Shown here in pieces: positions 1 to 7,261 of a DNA stretch of 41,542 bases. Under the pieces are notes generated by a model that searched no databases, was not told the DNA's origin, and saw nothing but the letters and a program-made list of their open reading frames with translations. Each line of letters opens with the position of its first letter. The stretch's first letter is position 1. The position numbers and the translations under genes were made by a program. The stretch is from STD2-77 sp964503935 (GTDB lineage Bacteria; Patescibacteriota; Minisyncoccia; JAHIHE01; JAGLIN01): contig CAZDCJ010000005.1 in the NCBI GenBank assembly GCA_964503935.1, positions 1 to 41,542 of the forward strand, in the 5' to 3' direction.

Positions 1-171
1 TGCTTTTCATTGGGAATCTGAGATAATGAGGATGTAAAAATCATGGATCTGATGTGTTAATTGATTATATTTACCTATACCAATTATACATCGTCTGTGA
101 TTTTTGCTTTAGTATACCCGGATGCCGGACTTCACAACAGTCTACCGAGCATGACAGGAACTGACTGAAAT

Positions 172-198
172 AAAAAAAATTCTAAAAAATTTAGAATT
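172..198 (-). terminator. Rho-independent terminator of the 123-residue gene
   Basis: On the minus strand a perfect 9-bp stem (AATTCTAAA / TTTAGAATT) with a 3-nt loop is followed by a run of eight T. The stem overlaps the TAA stop codon of the upstream gene, so coding and termination signals share bases. Confidence 0.8.
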
Positions 199-568
199 AT
201 ATTTCTCTTTTCTTCTTTAACGATTCCTCCCTTTGTTTTTCCCATTTGACGTAGGGTATCCGATGAGCTTCTCTTCCGTCCCGCGTGGTCACGACGATTG
301 TCTTCTTACAAGAGCAATATCCTTTGTCTATCAGCTCGCTGACCAAGTCTATAACTTTCCTTTTACTGTAGCGTAGACTCAAGACGTTTACTAAGATGTC
401 TCTGGTTATCCGGATCTTATCTTCCTTGGATAGTATGTTATCATTTTTCTTCTCTAACCACCGAAGTTCCATAAATACTTCGGTGCTTGGTGTGAAAGCT
501 TCTTCATTCTTTTTCGGTGGTGCGGAATTTTCTTCCGGTATCTTTTCTGATATTACGCTTGCCTGCAT
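197..568 (-). CDS. Hypothetical protein, 123 aa
   Basis: I do not recognise the family. The first 30 residues are polar and probably disordered. The middle (about 40-85) reads as helices, and the part around KRKVIDLVSELIDKGYCSCK could be a winged-helix-like fold, followed by a beta-like segment (TIVVTTRDGREAHRIPYV) and a Lys/Arg/Glu-rich tail. That pattern would suit a small nucleic-acid-binding protein, but this is inference only. The start is well supported: GGAGG lies 5 nt before the ATG and a TTGACA-17-TATATT promoter lies just upstream. The gene is a single transcription unit closed by its own terminator. No signal peptide or membrane segment is visible. Confidence 0.8.
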   Translation of the reverse strand: MQASVISEKIPEENSAPPKKNEEAFTPSTEVFMELRWLEKKNDNILSKEDKIRITRDILVNVLSLRYSKRKVIDLVSELIDKGYCSCKKTIVVTTRDGREAHRIPYVKWEKQREESLKKKREI

Positions 569-595
569 ACGACCCTCCGATTTTTTTCTTAAGGT

Positions 596-624
596 AATAT
601 AGTGCTATCCGGGCGTAGTGTCAA
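596..624 (-). promoter_or_regulatory. Sigma70-type promoter for the 123-residue gene
   Basis: Minus strand: TTGACA (619-624), a 17-bp spacer, and TATATT (596-601). The -35 box is perfect and the -10 box matches 5 of 6. Confidence 0.75.
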
Positions 625-663
625 GTGAGCATATTTCGGCAGATGAATCTTCGGACCATATGA

Positions 664-690
664 GAAAAGCCCGACCTTACCGGTCGGACT
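664..690 (-). terminator. Terminator of the DJ-1/PfpI gene, stop codon in the loop
   Basis: Minus strand: a 9-bp stem (AGTCCGACC / GGTCGGGCT, one wobble pair) followed by TTTTCTC. The TAA stop codon of the DJ-1 gene occupies the 5-nt loop. Confidence 0.75.
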
Positions 691-1213
691 CTCTCAGGCT
701 TTCGACTATCTCGCGGGCGAATTCTTCCGCGGTCTCGCGGCCGCTGCCTGTGATGATATTTCCGGATTTCTCCACGCTTGCCGGAGATATCTTGCACTTT
801 CCTTCCGCTAGAGCCTTCGGTCCGGTCTTGTCGAGAGCGCTTGACCATACGGCGGCGGTTTTTTCCTTCAGGACGCCAGCTTTCGCCAGGATGACCGGAG
901 CGATACAGATGGCGGTAGTAAGCTTTCCGGCATCGGCAAATTCCCGGGCTATCCTGTGAGCCTCGGGATTGTCAAAATATTCCTGCGCGCCATTCCCTCC
1001 CACGAATACTACGGCGTCAAAGTCTTCCGCCTTGGCGTTTTTGATGTCTAGGGCGGTCTCAGCTTCGCCTCCGAGTACACCCATCGCTGTGCCTGTCTTG
1101 GAGCTTGCGGTCGTGACTGTTATGCCGCTCCGTCTGAAGATCTCAAGCGGGATGAAATATTCTTCATCGCGAAAATCCTTGTGCGCGATGACCATTAATA
1201 TATTCTTTGGCAT
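677..1213 (-). CDS. DJ-1/PfpI family protein
   Basis: A 178-residue protein of the DJ-1/PfpI superfamily (class I glutamine-amidotransferase-like fold), cytoplasmic. Visible hallmarks are the acidic residue after strand 1 (E17/E18), the GGNGAQEY turn at 72-79, and the nucleophile elbow TAICIAP with C103. Family members are chaperones, deglycases or proteases, and the substrate cannot be told from sequence. Length matches single-domain members. The start codon has no clear Shine-Dalgarno; a repeat element lies directly upstream (1241-1386), so any promoter is probably within or beyond it. It is separated from mltG by about 210 bp and has its own terminator, so it is likely transcribed alone. 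Confidence 0.9.
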   Translation of the reverse strand: MPKNILMVIAHKDFRDEEYFIPLEIFRRSGITVTTASSKTGTAMGVLGGEAETALDIKNAKAEDFDAVVFVGGNGAQEYFDNPEAHRIAREFADAGKLTTAICIAPVILAKAGVLKEKTAAVWSSALDKTGPKALAEGKCKISPASVEKSGNIITGSGRETAEEFAREIVESLRESDR

Positions 1214-1240
1214 ATGTTTTTGGATTAGCTGAATTATTCG

Positions 1241-1386
1241 TTTGTCATCTCGAAGGAGGTTACGACTGAGAGATCTGGGAAATGCAGAATGCTTGCAAAA
1301 AAGTTATTTTTATAAATATATTATCCAAATCGCGTGGTATATTTCCCAGATTCCTCAATCGCAGTAGCTCATTTCGGAATGACAAA
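1241..1386. repeat. MITE-like inverted-repeat element, GTCAT family (copy A)
   Basis: The element starts TTTGTCATCTCGAAGG and ends in the reverse complement of TTTGTCATTCCGAAATGAG. The imperfect terminal inverted repeats are about 45 bp and both run inward to ATCTGGGAAAT. The centre is A/T-rich with no ORF. The ends resemble the GTCATTCCGA / GTCATTGCGAG intergenic repeats common in many bacteria. Confidence 0.7.
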
Positions 1387-1425
1387 TAAGGCGTTCATTG
1401 TAGAGAAAAAATATTAAGTTGTCGG

Positions 1426-2460
1426 TTATTTCAGATATGTCGCCTTGTTTTGGAGGTGTTCTTCGTATGTCTTGCTGAAATACGTCTTCTTTTCTCCGTC
1501 TTGGGTCGTGAGGAAATAGAAGTACTCCGTCTTGGCCGGATAAATCACGGCTTTGATAGCTTCGATGCCCGGATTGCAGATGGGGGTCGGCGGCAGTCCG
1601 GCGTATTTATATGTATTATACGGAGAATCGACTTCCAAGTCATTGCTCGTGGGCATCGCACGCCCGGCTCCGGTGACATAATTTATCGTCGCATCCGACT
1701 GGAGTGCCTGACCTATCCGGAGGCGGTTATGAAAGACGCTCGCGATAGTCGCCATCTCTTCTGTGTCTCCTGCTTCTTTTTCCACGATACTTGCGAGCGT
1801 AATGATCTCATATACGCTCTTTTCTTGCTTTTCTATTTCTTCGCGCATGGCGAGGGTGAGCTTCTTATCGAAATTATCCAGCATGGCTTCGGTTATTACT
1901 TCGATAGACGAATCTTTGAAGAAATTGTAGGTGTCGGGAAAGAGGAATCCCTGGAGGTCGGCTTCTTCCGGCTTGTTATCCAGGAAGCCGTATCCGGAAA
2001 GCTCGATGCCGGATGCCGTGAAATGCGCACTCTCAGGAATGACTTTAGAAAGCTTCAGTCTCTCAAGTATCTGTCCGTTGGTAAGCCCTTCCGGGATAGA
2101 GACTCGGACTTCATTGGATTTGAGTCCCGTCTCTCCGCCAGTGAGTATATTCACTATCCGGTCTAGCGTCATACTGGGTGAGAATCCATAGCTTCCCGCC
2201 TTAAGCTTGCTTCCGAGGCCGGTCTGCCATAGATAGATCTTGAGATAGACGCCGCCGTTTATGAGCCCGGCTTCCTCCAGCTTAGATCCTATGGCATCTA
2301 CGCTTTCTCCTTGCGCTATGTTAACTGCGGTAAGCTCATTATCGAACGGATCGACGGGGTGCTTGATGTTCTTGTTTATGGTGAGGGCAATGCCCGCCGC
2401 GACGACGATGAGGATAAAGACGGCTAGTGCTGCGCCGAGTAATAAAGTCTTCTTGTCCAT
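1426..2460 (-). CDS. mltG: Endolytic murein transglycosylase MltG
   Basis: MltG (YceG-like) cleaves nascent peptidoglycan strands near the membrane and so sets glycan length. The 344-residue protein has one N-terminal membrane helix (about 5-27), a LysM-like region near 40-115, and the YceG catalytic domain. The motif LASIVEKEAG lies at 222-231; E227 corresponds to the catalytic Glu (E218) of E. coli MltG by motif match. SVFHNRLRIG and LQSDATINY follow, as expected. Length is normal for the family. The start is supported by AAGGTAG about 8 nt upstream. It is the last gene of a uppS-pcm-mltG operon, 18 bp after pcm. No clear terminator follows. Confidence 0.95.
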   Translation of the reverse strand: MDKKTLLLGAALAVFILIVVAAGIALTINKNIKHPVDPFDNELTAVNIAQGESVDAIGSKLEEAGLINGGVYLKIYLWQTGLGSKLKAGSYGFSPSMTLDRIVNILTGGETGLKSNEVRVSIPEGLTNGQILERLKLSKVIPESAHFTASGIELSGYGFLDNKPEEADLQGFLFPDTYNFFKDSSIEVITEAMLDNFDKKLTLAMREEIEKQEKSVYEIITLASIVEKEAGDTEEMATIASVFHNRLRIGQALQSDATINYVTGAGRAMPTSNDLEVDSPYNTYKYAGLPPTPICNPGIEAIKAVIYPAKTEYFYFLTTQDGEKKTYFSKTYEEHLQNKATYLK

Positions 2461-2478
2461 GGATTTCTACCTTAAGGT

Positions 2479-3087
2479 TTAATCTCTTATGAGGGGAACG
2501 AAAAGGAAGCCCGGGAATTCTTTTTCCGCAAGATGTCCGCCGCCTGTTTTCGTGAAGACGAATATGCTTTCTCGGATAGGGGCGACTATCTTGCCGCCAG
2601 GGCGCAATTCCTGCTTGATTGTCGGAGGCAGGCTCTCTCCTGAAGCGGCGATGATTATCTTATCGAAATATCCGGCAGGCCGGATCGTTTCCGTTCCATC
2701 ACCCTCGAGAAGGACGATATTCGGAAAGGCATATTTCTTGAGATTTCTTTTGCCGAAATCGAAGACCTCCGGAATCCTCTCGATGGCAACGACTTTGCCC
2801 TTATCGCCGACGATGGAGGCAAGGAGCGCGGTCTGCCATCCGGAACCGGAACCGACATCCAGTATCCTCTCCCCTTCTTTCGGCTCGAGAAGCTCCAGCA
2901 TGAAAGCGACAACTTGCGGCTGGGAAATTGTCTGTCCCCAGCCGATAGGAAGGGCCATGTTCTCGTAGGCGAAGTCCTTCATGTCAGCGGGTACGAAATC
3001 AGCGCGGTCGATCTTCTGGAAGGCCGCTATGACTTCCGGTGTCTTGAGGAAGCCGGCATCCGTAAGATTTCGGACGAGTTCCTGCAT
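2479..3087 (-). CDS. pcm: Protein-L-isoaspartate O-methyltransferase
   Basis: PCMT methylates isoaspartyl residues in damaged proteins using S-adenosylmethionine, allowing their repair in the cytoplasm. The 202-residue length is normal. Visible features are the substrate-side motif GQTISQPQVVA (51-61), the SAM-binding motif I ILDVGSGSGWQTA (75-87), and a motif II acidic residue in VVAIERIPE. It lies between uppS and mltG, 31 bp and 18 bp from its neighbours, so it is probably co-transcribed with cell-wall genes. The link is likely operon economy and not function. The start has only a weak GCGAG upstream. Confidence 0.95.
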   Translation of the reverse strand: MQELVRNLTDAGFLKTPEVIAAFQKIDRADFVPADMKDFAYENMALPIGWGQTISQPQVVAFMLELLEPKEGERILDVGSGSGWQTALLASIVGDKGKVVAIERIPEVFDFGKRNLKKYAFPNIVLLEGDGTETIRPAGYFDKIIIAASGESLPPTIKQELRPGGKIVAPIRESIFVFTKTGGGHLAEKEFPGFLFVPLIRD

Positions 3088-3118
3088 GATCTCGCTTTAA
3101 GGATAAGAATACGAAAAA

Positions 3119-3835
3119 TCACTTCCCCATCCTTCTTTCACGCCGGGAATAATCCCGGAGGGCGCCCCTCAAGTCCTCAGGCGTGAAATCCGGCCACAGC
3201 TTCTCTGAGAAGAAGAGCTGGGCATTGGCCGTGTCCCACATCATGAAGCCGTCGCTGTTGTGCGGTTCGCCTCCGGTCCTGATCAGGAGATCGACCGGCG
3301 GAAGGTCTTTGGTGAGGAGCTTGTCCTTGAAGAGCTCTTTGTCTATCACGATAGTAGGATCCTTCTTTTTCATTGCCGCAATGCCTCTTGTTGCGTTAAG
3401 CACGTCTTCCGTCCCGCTATAAGCTATGAAGAAATTATATGAATAATCCTCGTAATCCTTCGTCTTCTCGATCGCGTTTTCCATAGCGGCTTTCACGTCC
3501 TCCGGGAACTGCTCTCTCCACGCGCCGAATATATTCACCTTCATTCCATATTTGTGCACCTTCTCATCATTCGCAAGCTTAGTGAACTCTTTCTTGAATA
3601 TCTCGAGAAGGTGGCCTACCTCTTCCTTCGGCCTCTTGGCAAGATTGTCCTGGGACGAGCCCCAAAAAGAAAAGTATGGAATTCCCATCTCCCTGAAGAC
3701 CTCCACTATATTTTCCAGGTTTTCGGTCCCCTTGTCGTGTCCTGCCCATGCCATGAGGGCGTTCTTCTTCGCCCACCGGCGGTTTCCGTCGGGTATGATT
3801 GCCACGTGCCGGGGTACGTTTCCTATATCTTCCAT
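3119..3835 (-). CDS. uppS: Isoprenyl transferase (undecaprenyl diphosphate synthase-like)
   Basis: This cis-prenyltransferase makes the polyprenyl diphosphate carrier for peptidoglycan and surface glycans. At 238 residues it has the standard length. The catalytic HVAIIPDGNRRWA motif carries the Mg-binding D16, GHDKGTENL follows, and RTGGEPHNSDGFM near the C-terminus matches the family's RTGGE.R.S.F block. The usual AFSTENWKRP segment reads FWGSSQDNLAKRP here, a divergent form. It is the first gene of uppS-pcm-mltG and would also feed the glycan operon at 27-39 kb with carrier lipid. No obvious Shine-Dalgarno precedes the ATG. Confidence 0.93.
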   Translation of the reverse strand: MEDIGNVPRHVAIIPDGNRRWAKKNALMAWAGHDKGTENLENIVEVFREMGIPYFSFWGSSQDNLAKRPKEEVGHLLEIFKKEFTKLANDEKVHKYGMKVNIFGAWREQFPEDVKAAMENAIEKTKDYEDYSYNFFIAYSGTEDVLNATRGIAAMKKKDPTIVIDKELFKDKLLTKDLPPVDLLIRTGGEPHNSDGFMMWDTANAQLFFSEKLWPDFTPEDLRGALRDYSRRERRMGK

Positions 3836-3886
3836 CGGATTTGATCAATGTTAAATAAAGCGATGTACTCGTGTCTGATAGTTATT

Positions 3887-3915
3887 ATCTTAATATAGTT
3901 ACGCTTTTTAGGCAA
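3887..3915 (-). promoter_or_regulatory. Candidate promoter for uppS-pcm-mltG
   Basis: Minus strand: TTGCCT (3910-3915), 17-bp spacer, TAAGAT (3887-3892), each 4 of 6 to consensus, about 50 bp before the uppS start. Confidence 0.45.
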
Positions 3916-3962
3916 TAAGTCACGGGCAATGAAATATGTAACCAAAATGCCTATATTATCAA

Positions 3963-3995
3963 TAAAAAAAGCCGTTTTTGAGGTAAAAATGGCTC
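3963..3995 (-). terminator. Terminator downstream of purC
   Basis: Minus strand: stem AGCC-a-TTTTT / AAAAA-c-GGCT with one mismatch and a 5-nt loop, then seven T. It lies about 40 bp after the purC stop. Confidence 0.75.
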
Positions 3996-4036
3996 TTGAT
4001 GATTTTTGTGCTTGTAAAATCGTTCTTTGGAAGCAG

Positions 4037-4915
4037 TCAGTCGGAAGTCGCCGCTTCGTTCCCGGGGAATCTTGAAGTCGCGTCTTCTATCCATCGGTAG
4101 TTGCCGCTAAATTCCTTTTTATCTTCCTCGGTCACTTCTCCTTTGTGTCGTCGATAAGGATCTTTATCTCTAGCCAGAGACTTGTTTCCAAATGGCCATA
4201 GACGGCAAGAATCGCCGGTAATTTCGTCTGCAACGACGAGTTTTCGGCCGTTAAAACCATCGCCGTGCAGGGTCATTCCATATTCGCATTTCAGATCTAC
4301 GAGTACGGTCTCCTCCAAGGCCCATTCATATTCAAGCGCTTCAAATATCATGCGCTGATATTTGAAGATGACATTGAGCTCTTCGATCGTCGGCATAGGT
4401 ACGGTCCAGGGAACTTCACCGCGGTAAGTTTCTTGCGATATGGGTTTATCGGCGTCGTACATGTTATACCACTTTGTTTTCGGGTCGTATGAAACATACG
4501 GATCATCTTTTTTTCCTTTGAAGAAAATCTCTAGCATGAGATTATCGAAGACATATCCTTCTGCCATATCGGGGTTTCTTTTAAGGACGGACCCCGTAGC
4601 CACTCTCCGAGCGACGACTTCCAGAGGATACATTACGACTCTCTTTGCCAAGAAATTCCTTTCGTCAATCTGCTCTATGAAGTGAGTGGGTATGTTCATA
4701 TGATTGAGGAAGCGGAAGATGTTGCAGGTTGTTGCATTGGCTTGGCATCCTTTTCCTTCCCATGAGGTACGGGAAGCGCCGTCTCCTTTGGTGATGTCAT
4801 CCTTGCTTTGTATACGTACTTTGGTCGGATCGTTGATGACTCTCCGTACAATCTTTGTCTTGCCTTCTGTAATTATGTCTGTCTGGTCTTCCTGTGGCTC
4901 ATAGATTTGCGGCAT
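4037..4915 (-). CDS. purC: Phosphoribosylaminoimidazole-succinocarboxamide synthase (SAICAR synthetase)
   Basis: PurC joins aspartate to CAIR in purine biosynthesis, using ATP. The N-terminal ITEGKTKIVRR is the family nucleotide-binding motif, and KRVVMYPLEVVARRVATGS matches the conserved central block. Two starts are possible. An upstream ATG at 4963 adds 16 residues but has no ribosome binding site and would lie about 15 nt from the predicted transcript start. The ATG at 4915 is preceded by AAGGGGGG at good spacing, so I chose it (292 aa). That is longer than the roughly 240-residue E. coli type but within the range of the longer class. No other purine genes are in the window, and it is flanked by a promoter and a terminator as a single-gene unit. 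Confidence 0.93.
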   Translation of the reverse strand: MPQIYEPQEDQTDIITEGKTKIVRRVINDPTKVRIQSKDDITKGDGASRTSWEGKGCQANATTCNIFRFLNHMNIPTHFIEQIDERNFLAKRVVMYPLEVVARRVATGSVLKRNPDMAEGYVFDNLMLEIFFKGKKDDPYVSYDPKTKWYNMYDADKPISQETYRGEVPWTVPMPTIEELNVIFKYQRMIFEALEYEWALEETVLVDLKCEYGMTLHGDGFNGRKLVVADEITGDSCRLWPFGNKSLARDKDPYRRHKGEVTEEDKKEFSGNYRWIEDATSRFPGNEAATSD

Positions 4916-4984
4916 TTCTGCCCCCCTTTTTGTTTCTTTATAAGTCGCAGCGCCGAAAGGCATAAAAAACTGTTTCTTGAGAAG

Positions 4985-5013
4985 ACTCTAAAGCAGTCCG
5001 GCATATTTGTCAA
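4985..5013 (-). promoter_or_regulatory. Sigma70-type promoter for purC
   Basis: Minus strand: TTGACA (5008-5013), 17-bp spacer, TAGAGT (4985-4990). The predicted transcript start near 4978 leaves a leader of about 60 nt before the preferred purC start. Confidence 0.7.
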
Positions 5014-5087
5014 GGAAAGGAGGATGTGAATCTCTAGATCAAACTTGATCAATTCTGTAACTCCAGATTCCTGGGCATAACCTACTC

Positions 5088-5263
5088 TTTGTCATCCCCC
5101 GATCAAGCCCGAGGGCAGGCTCTGAGCGGAGCGCACAGTCTGCTAATAATGTAGACAAGCGAAGTCGAAGGATCCCTTCATTAAAACAAAACGTAAATCA
5201 TGGAGCTTTGACGTAAGGAAAGGATTCCTCCACTCCGCTATGCTCTGGTCGGAATGACAAAAG
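5088..5263. repeat. MITE-like inverted-repeat element, GTCAT family (copy B)
   Basis: It starts TTTGTCATCCCCCGATC and ends in the reverse complement of TTTGTCATTCCGACCAGAG. Inner parts carry matching GGAGCG / GGAATCC-like segments in opposite orientation. There is no ORF. Together with the purC promoter it fills the 373-bp gap between purC and the next gene; I see nothing else there. Confidence 0.65.
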
Positions 5264-5336
5264 ATACGGTTTGTTGCAGGACAGGAAGCCTATTTTATTG
5301 ATAGGTGACTTTTAGGATCCACATGGGGGATGCCGC

Positions 5337-6845
5337 TCACTTCTCCTCCCTTTCTGCCAGCATCTTCATATTGTCTATCTTGTTGAGTAGGCCGGGTAAT
5401 ACGGATGCCAATCTTCTATTGAAAAGACTTTCCATGCTCCTGGATGCTTTTCCGCTAGGCGAGATTCCAAGGCCGTCATGTCCATGTGGTAATACCAGAT
5501 AAAAGCCGACCGGATTTTCCGCTAAGAATTTAATGCGTTCAGCGTCTATGCGGCTATTTTCTCTGGGTTTCTTCGTATGATAGCTGATGATATCTTCTTC
5601 GGAATAATCCTTTCCCTTGCTCCAGCCTTCTTCGAAATAGTCGCTCTTTACTTGTACCGGAATCCTTATATTTTCTCCGCCATATGTAAAAGATACGAAG
5701 AAATCTGTCTTTTTTGTCGCATCCTCTTCCGGTGTCGCTTTTTCTATCGTAAAGTCGATATTCATAAGGTCCTCGATTCTTTTTATGCCGTTTTCCAACC
5801 GCGCTTCTTTCGCGATGAAATCCTTCCAGCCGAGAAAAAGCTTTTCGGCCGCAATCTCGGTTATGACTCCGGTTTCTGTCCGTTTCATACTGCCTTCGTC
5901 GAGCTTTTCTCCGTTCTTTGTCGTACGGTTCTTGTAGACATATTCGAAATTCTTCCAGAAACTCGTTACGGCCTCTTCGTCATCTCCCAGCTCTTTTATA
6001 TAGTTCTTGATGTCGTCTATCCATCGGATATCTCCTTTGTTACGGCGGACGCTGTCGCTCACATTATCCTTGCCATAAAAGGTCTCGTTCATGGCCGCTT
6101 CCCTGCTTCCCATCTTCATTCTGCGTTCTTCATTTCTCTCTGCCTGGGCTTCCTTCTGATATTCCTTCTGGGCGCTGGCAATCTGTCTGTTCTCGTCCCG
6201 ATTGTTCCGTCCTTTCATGTCGAGCAAAACACCAGCCTGCCGCATTATCGGTTTGAATATAGGCGAGTCTTCTTTCACGCCCATGCCGTGTACGATATCG
6301 AGAACCGCATTGCTGTCTATGCTGGGATTATCCGCGTTCCTGTTCAGGAATTTTGAGATCTTTGCTGCCAGTCTCTTATAGATACTCGAAGGGATCTTAG
6401 GCTCCTTCTCCTTACGCGTCTCTTTTGTCGGTCCTTGTTGTCCCGTGTACGGTAGGATTTCAGGAGCAGTAAGCTCCGATACGTCCTTTTCTTCCGAACT
6501 CTTTATCTCATCCGTCGTTCCGATATTTCCGTATATCTCGCGGCGGATCTCGTTTGTCTTTTCCGGTAAGATGGTGTCTTCAGAAGGGATATGGCCATCC
6601 GATGCTTCCATTCCGGTTTTTATCTCAGCGGGGGTGTTTTCTGGAAAAACTACTTCCTGTTCTTCCGCATTCTTTTTATTCGGATCGGATTCTCTCCAGT
6701 CATTATCGTAAACAAAATCTCTGTCTCTCAGTCCGTCATAAAGATAAGTCTCATCTGCATCGCTGACAGGAACTTCGCTTTCAGTTTCGGGCTTGGCCCC
6801 GATGTCGGATCCCCTCTTATCCATACCGACAAAATTTTCTGGCAT
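5337..6845 (-). CDS. Unknown protein with C-terminal PD-(D/E)XK nuclease-like core
   Basis: I do not recognise a named family. The 502 residues divide into an acidic, low-complexity N-terminus (1-150), a charged helical middle (150-270, Lys/Glu/Arg-rich, coiled-coil-like at 215-245), and a compact C-terminal domain (about 275-500). That domain has the order expected of a PD-(D/E)XK fold: a helix with Glu (GVITEIAAEKLF, E330/E334), a strand with Asp (KTDFFVSF, D381), then a strand with Q-x-K (IPVQVKSDY, Q398, K400). The end (GFYLVLPHG...) resembles the end of the 441-residue neighbour at 7258-8583, so the two look paralogous. There is no signal peptide. No ribosome binding site is seen; the leader is A/T-rich. 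Confidence 0.8.
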   Translation of the reverse strand: MPENFVGMDKRGSDIGAKPETESEVPVSDADETYLYDGLRDRDFVYDNDWRESDPNKKNAEEQEVVFPENTPAEIKTGMEASDGHIPSEDTILPEKTNEIRREIYGNIGTTDEIKSSEEKDVSELTAPEILPYTGQQGPTKETRKEKEPKIPSSIYKRLAAKISKFLNRNADNPSIDSNAVLDIVHGMGVKEDSPIFKPIMRQAGVLLDMKGRNNRDENRQIASAQKEYQKEAQAERNEERRMKMGSREAAMNETFYGKDNVSDSVRRNKGDIRWIDDIKNYIKELGDDEEAVTSFWKNFEYVYKNRTTKNGEKLDEGSMKRTETGVITEIAAEKLFLGWKDFIAKEARLENGIKRIEDLMNIDFTIEKATPEEDATKKTDFFVSFTYGGENIRIPVQVKSDYFEEGWSKGKDYSEEDIISYHTKKPRENSRIDAERIKFLAENPVGFYLVLPHGHDGLGISPSGKASRSMESLFNRRLASVLPGLLNKIDNMKMLAEREEK

Positions 6846-6922
6846 TGTGATATTTAATTGTAAAGATAATGAGAAGGGATGTTCGGGGACTATCTGATGG
6901 CCGTGCGGGTCTCATCAAACAT

Positions 6923-6951
6923 ATTTTAGCAGATTTAAGGGTAAAATACAA
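6923..6951 (-). promoter_or_regulatory. Candidate promoter for the 502-residue nuclease-like gene
   Basis: Minus strand: TTGTAT (6946-6951), 17-bp spacer, TAAAAT (6923-6928). It lies just after the terminator of the preceding gene, so the 502-residue gene can be transcribed independently. Confidence 0.45.
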
Positions 6952-6963
6952 TGAATTCGCCCA

Positions 6964-6995
6964 AATAAAAACCATGTCTTACTTATCAGACATGG
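6964..6995 (-). terminator. Terminator of the small zinc-finger gene, overlapping its stop codon
   Basis: Minus strand: perfect 8-bp stem CCATGTCT / AGACATGG, 8-nt loop, then TTTTTATT. The TAA stop codon of the 72-residue ORF sits at the loop edge. Confidence 0.8.
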
Positions 6996-7197
6996 CCGTG
7001 GGATCGGAAAGGGCTTCGTATGCCAAGCGGCATTCCTCGCATTTCTTGACATGACTGAGGACAACTAAATCCCAAACAAACTGGTCTATTTCCTGACCGG
7101 CCTCCTTGAGCTTAATCAGATTCTGGCATGGTTCATGTCCCCATATCTCTTCCTTCCTCTCTTTGATTTTTTCAGCTTCTTCTGCGTTTTTCGTGAT
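6979..7197 (-). CDS. Small zf-HC2-like Cys/His protein, 72 aa, non-canonical start
   Basis: This reading frame has no upstream ATG, GTG or TTG, yet everything else says gene. A TTGACA-17-TAGACT promoter lies at 7233-7261, GGAGG ends 7 nt before an ATC codon at 7197-7195, and a perfect terminator overlaps the stop. The product begins (I/M)TKNAEEAEKIKERKEE and contains WGHEPCQ near 19-25 and HVKKCEECR near 49-57. The His-x3-Cys-x2-Cys spacing is the hallmark of zf-HC2 zinc fingers, typical of anti-sigma factors, though here without a membrane segment. The start could be ATC at 7197 or ATA at 7200, by analogy with rare AUU/AUA/AUC initiation; a sequencing error is the alternative. It lies between two paralogous nuclease-like genes, which suggests but does not prove a regulatory link. 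Confidence 0.65.
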   Translation of the reverse strand: MTKNAEEAEKIKERKEEIWGHEPCQNLIKLKEAGQEIDQFVWDLVVLSHVKKCEECRLAYEALSDPTAMSDK

Positions 7198-7232
7198 TAT
7201 ATCACCTCCATCAGATTAGTTGAAGCTGTGCC

Positions 7233-7261
7233 AGTCTAACACTGCTGCGTGTCTATGTCAA
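7233..7261 (-). promoter_or_regulatory. Sigma70-type promoter for the small zinc-finger gene
   Basis: Minus strand: TTGACA (7256-7261), 17-bp spacer, TAGACT (7233-7238). The -35 box includes the TGA stop codon of the upstream 441-residue gene. Confidence 0.75.
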
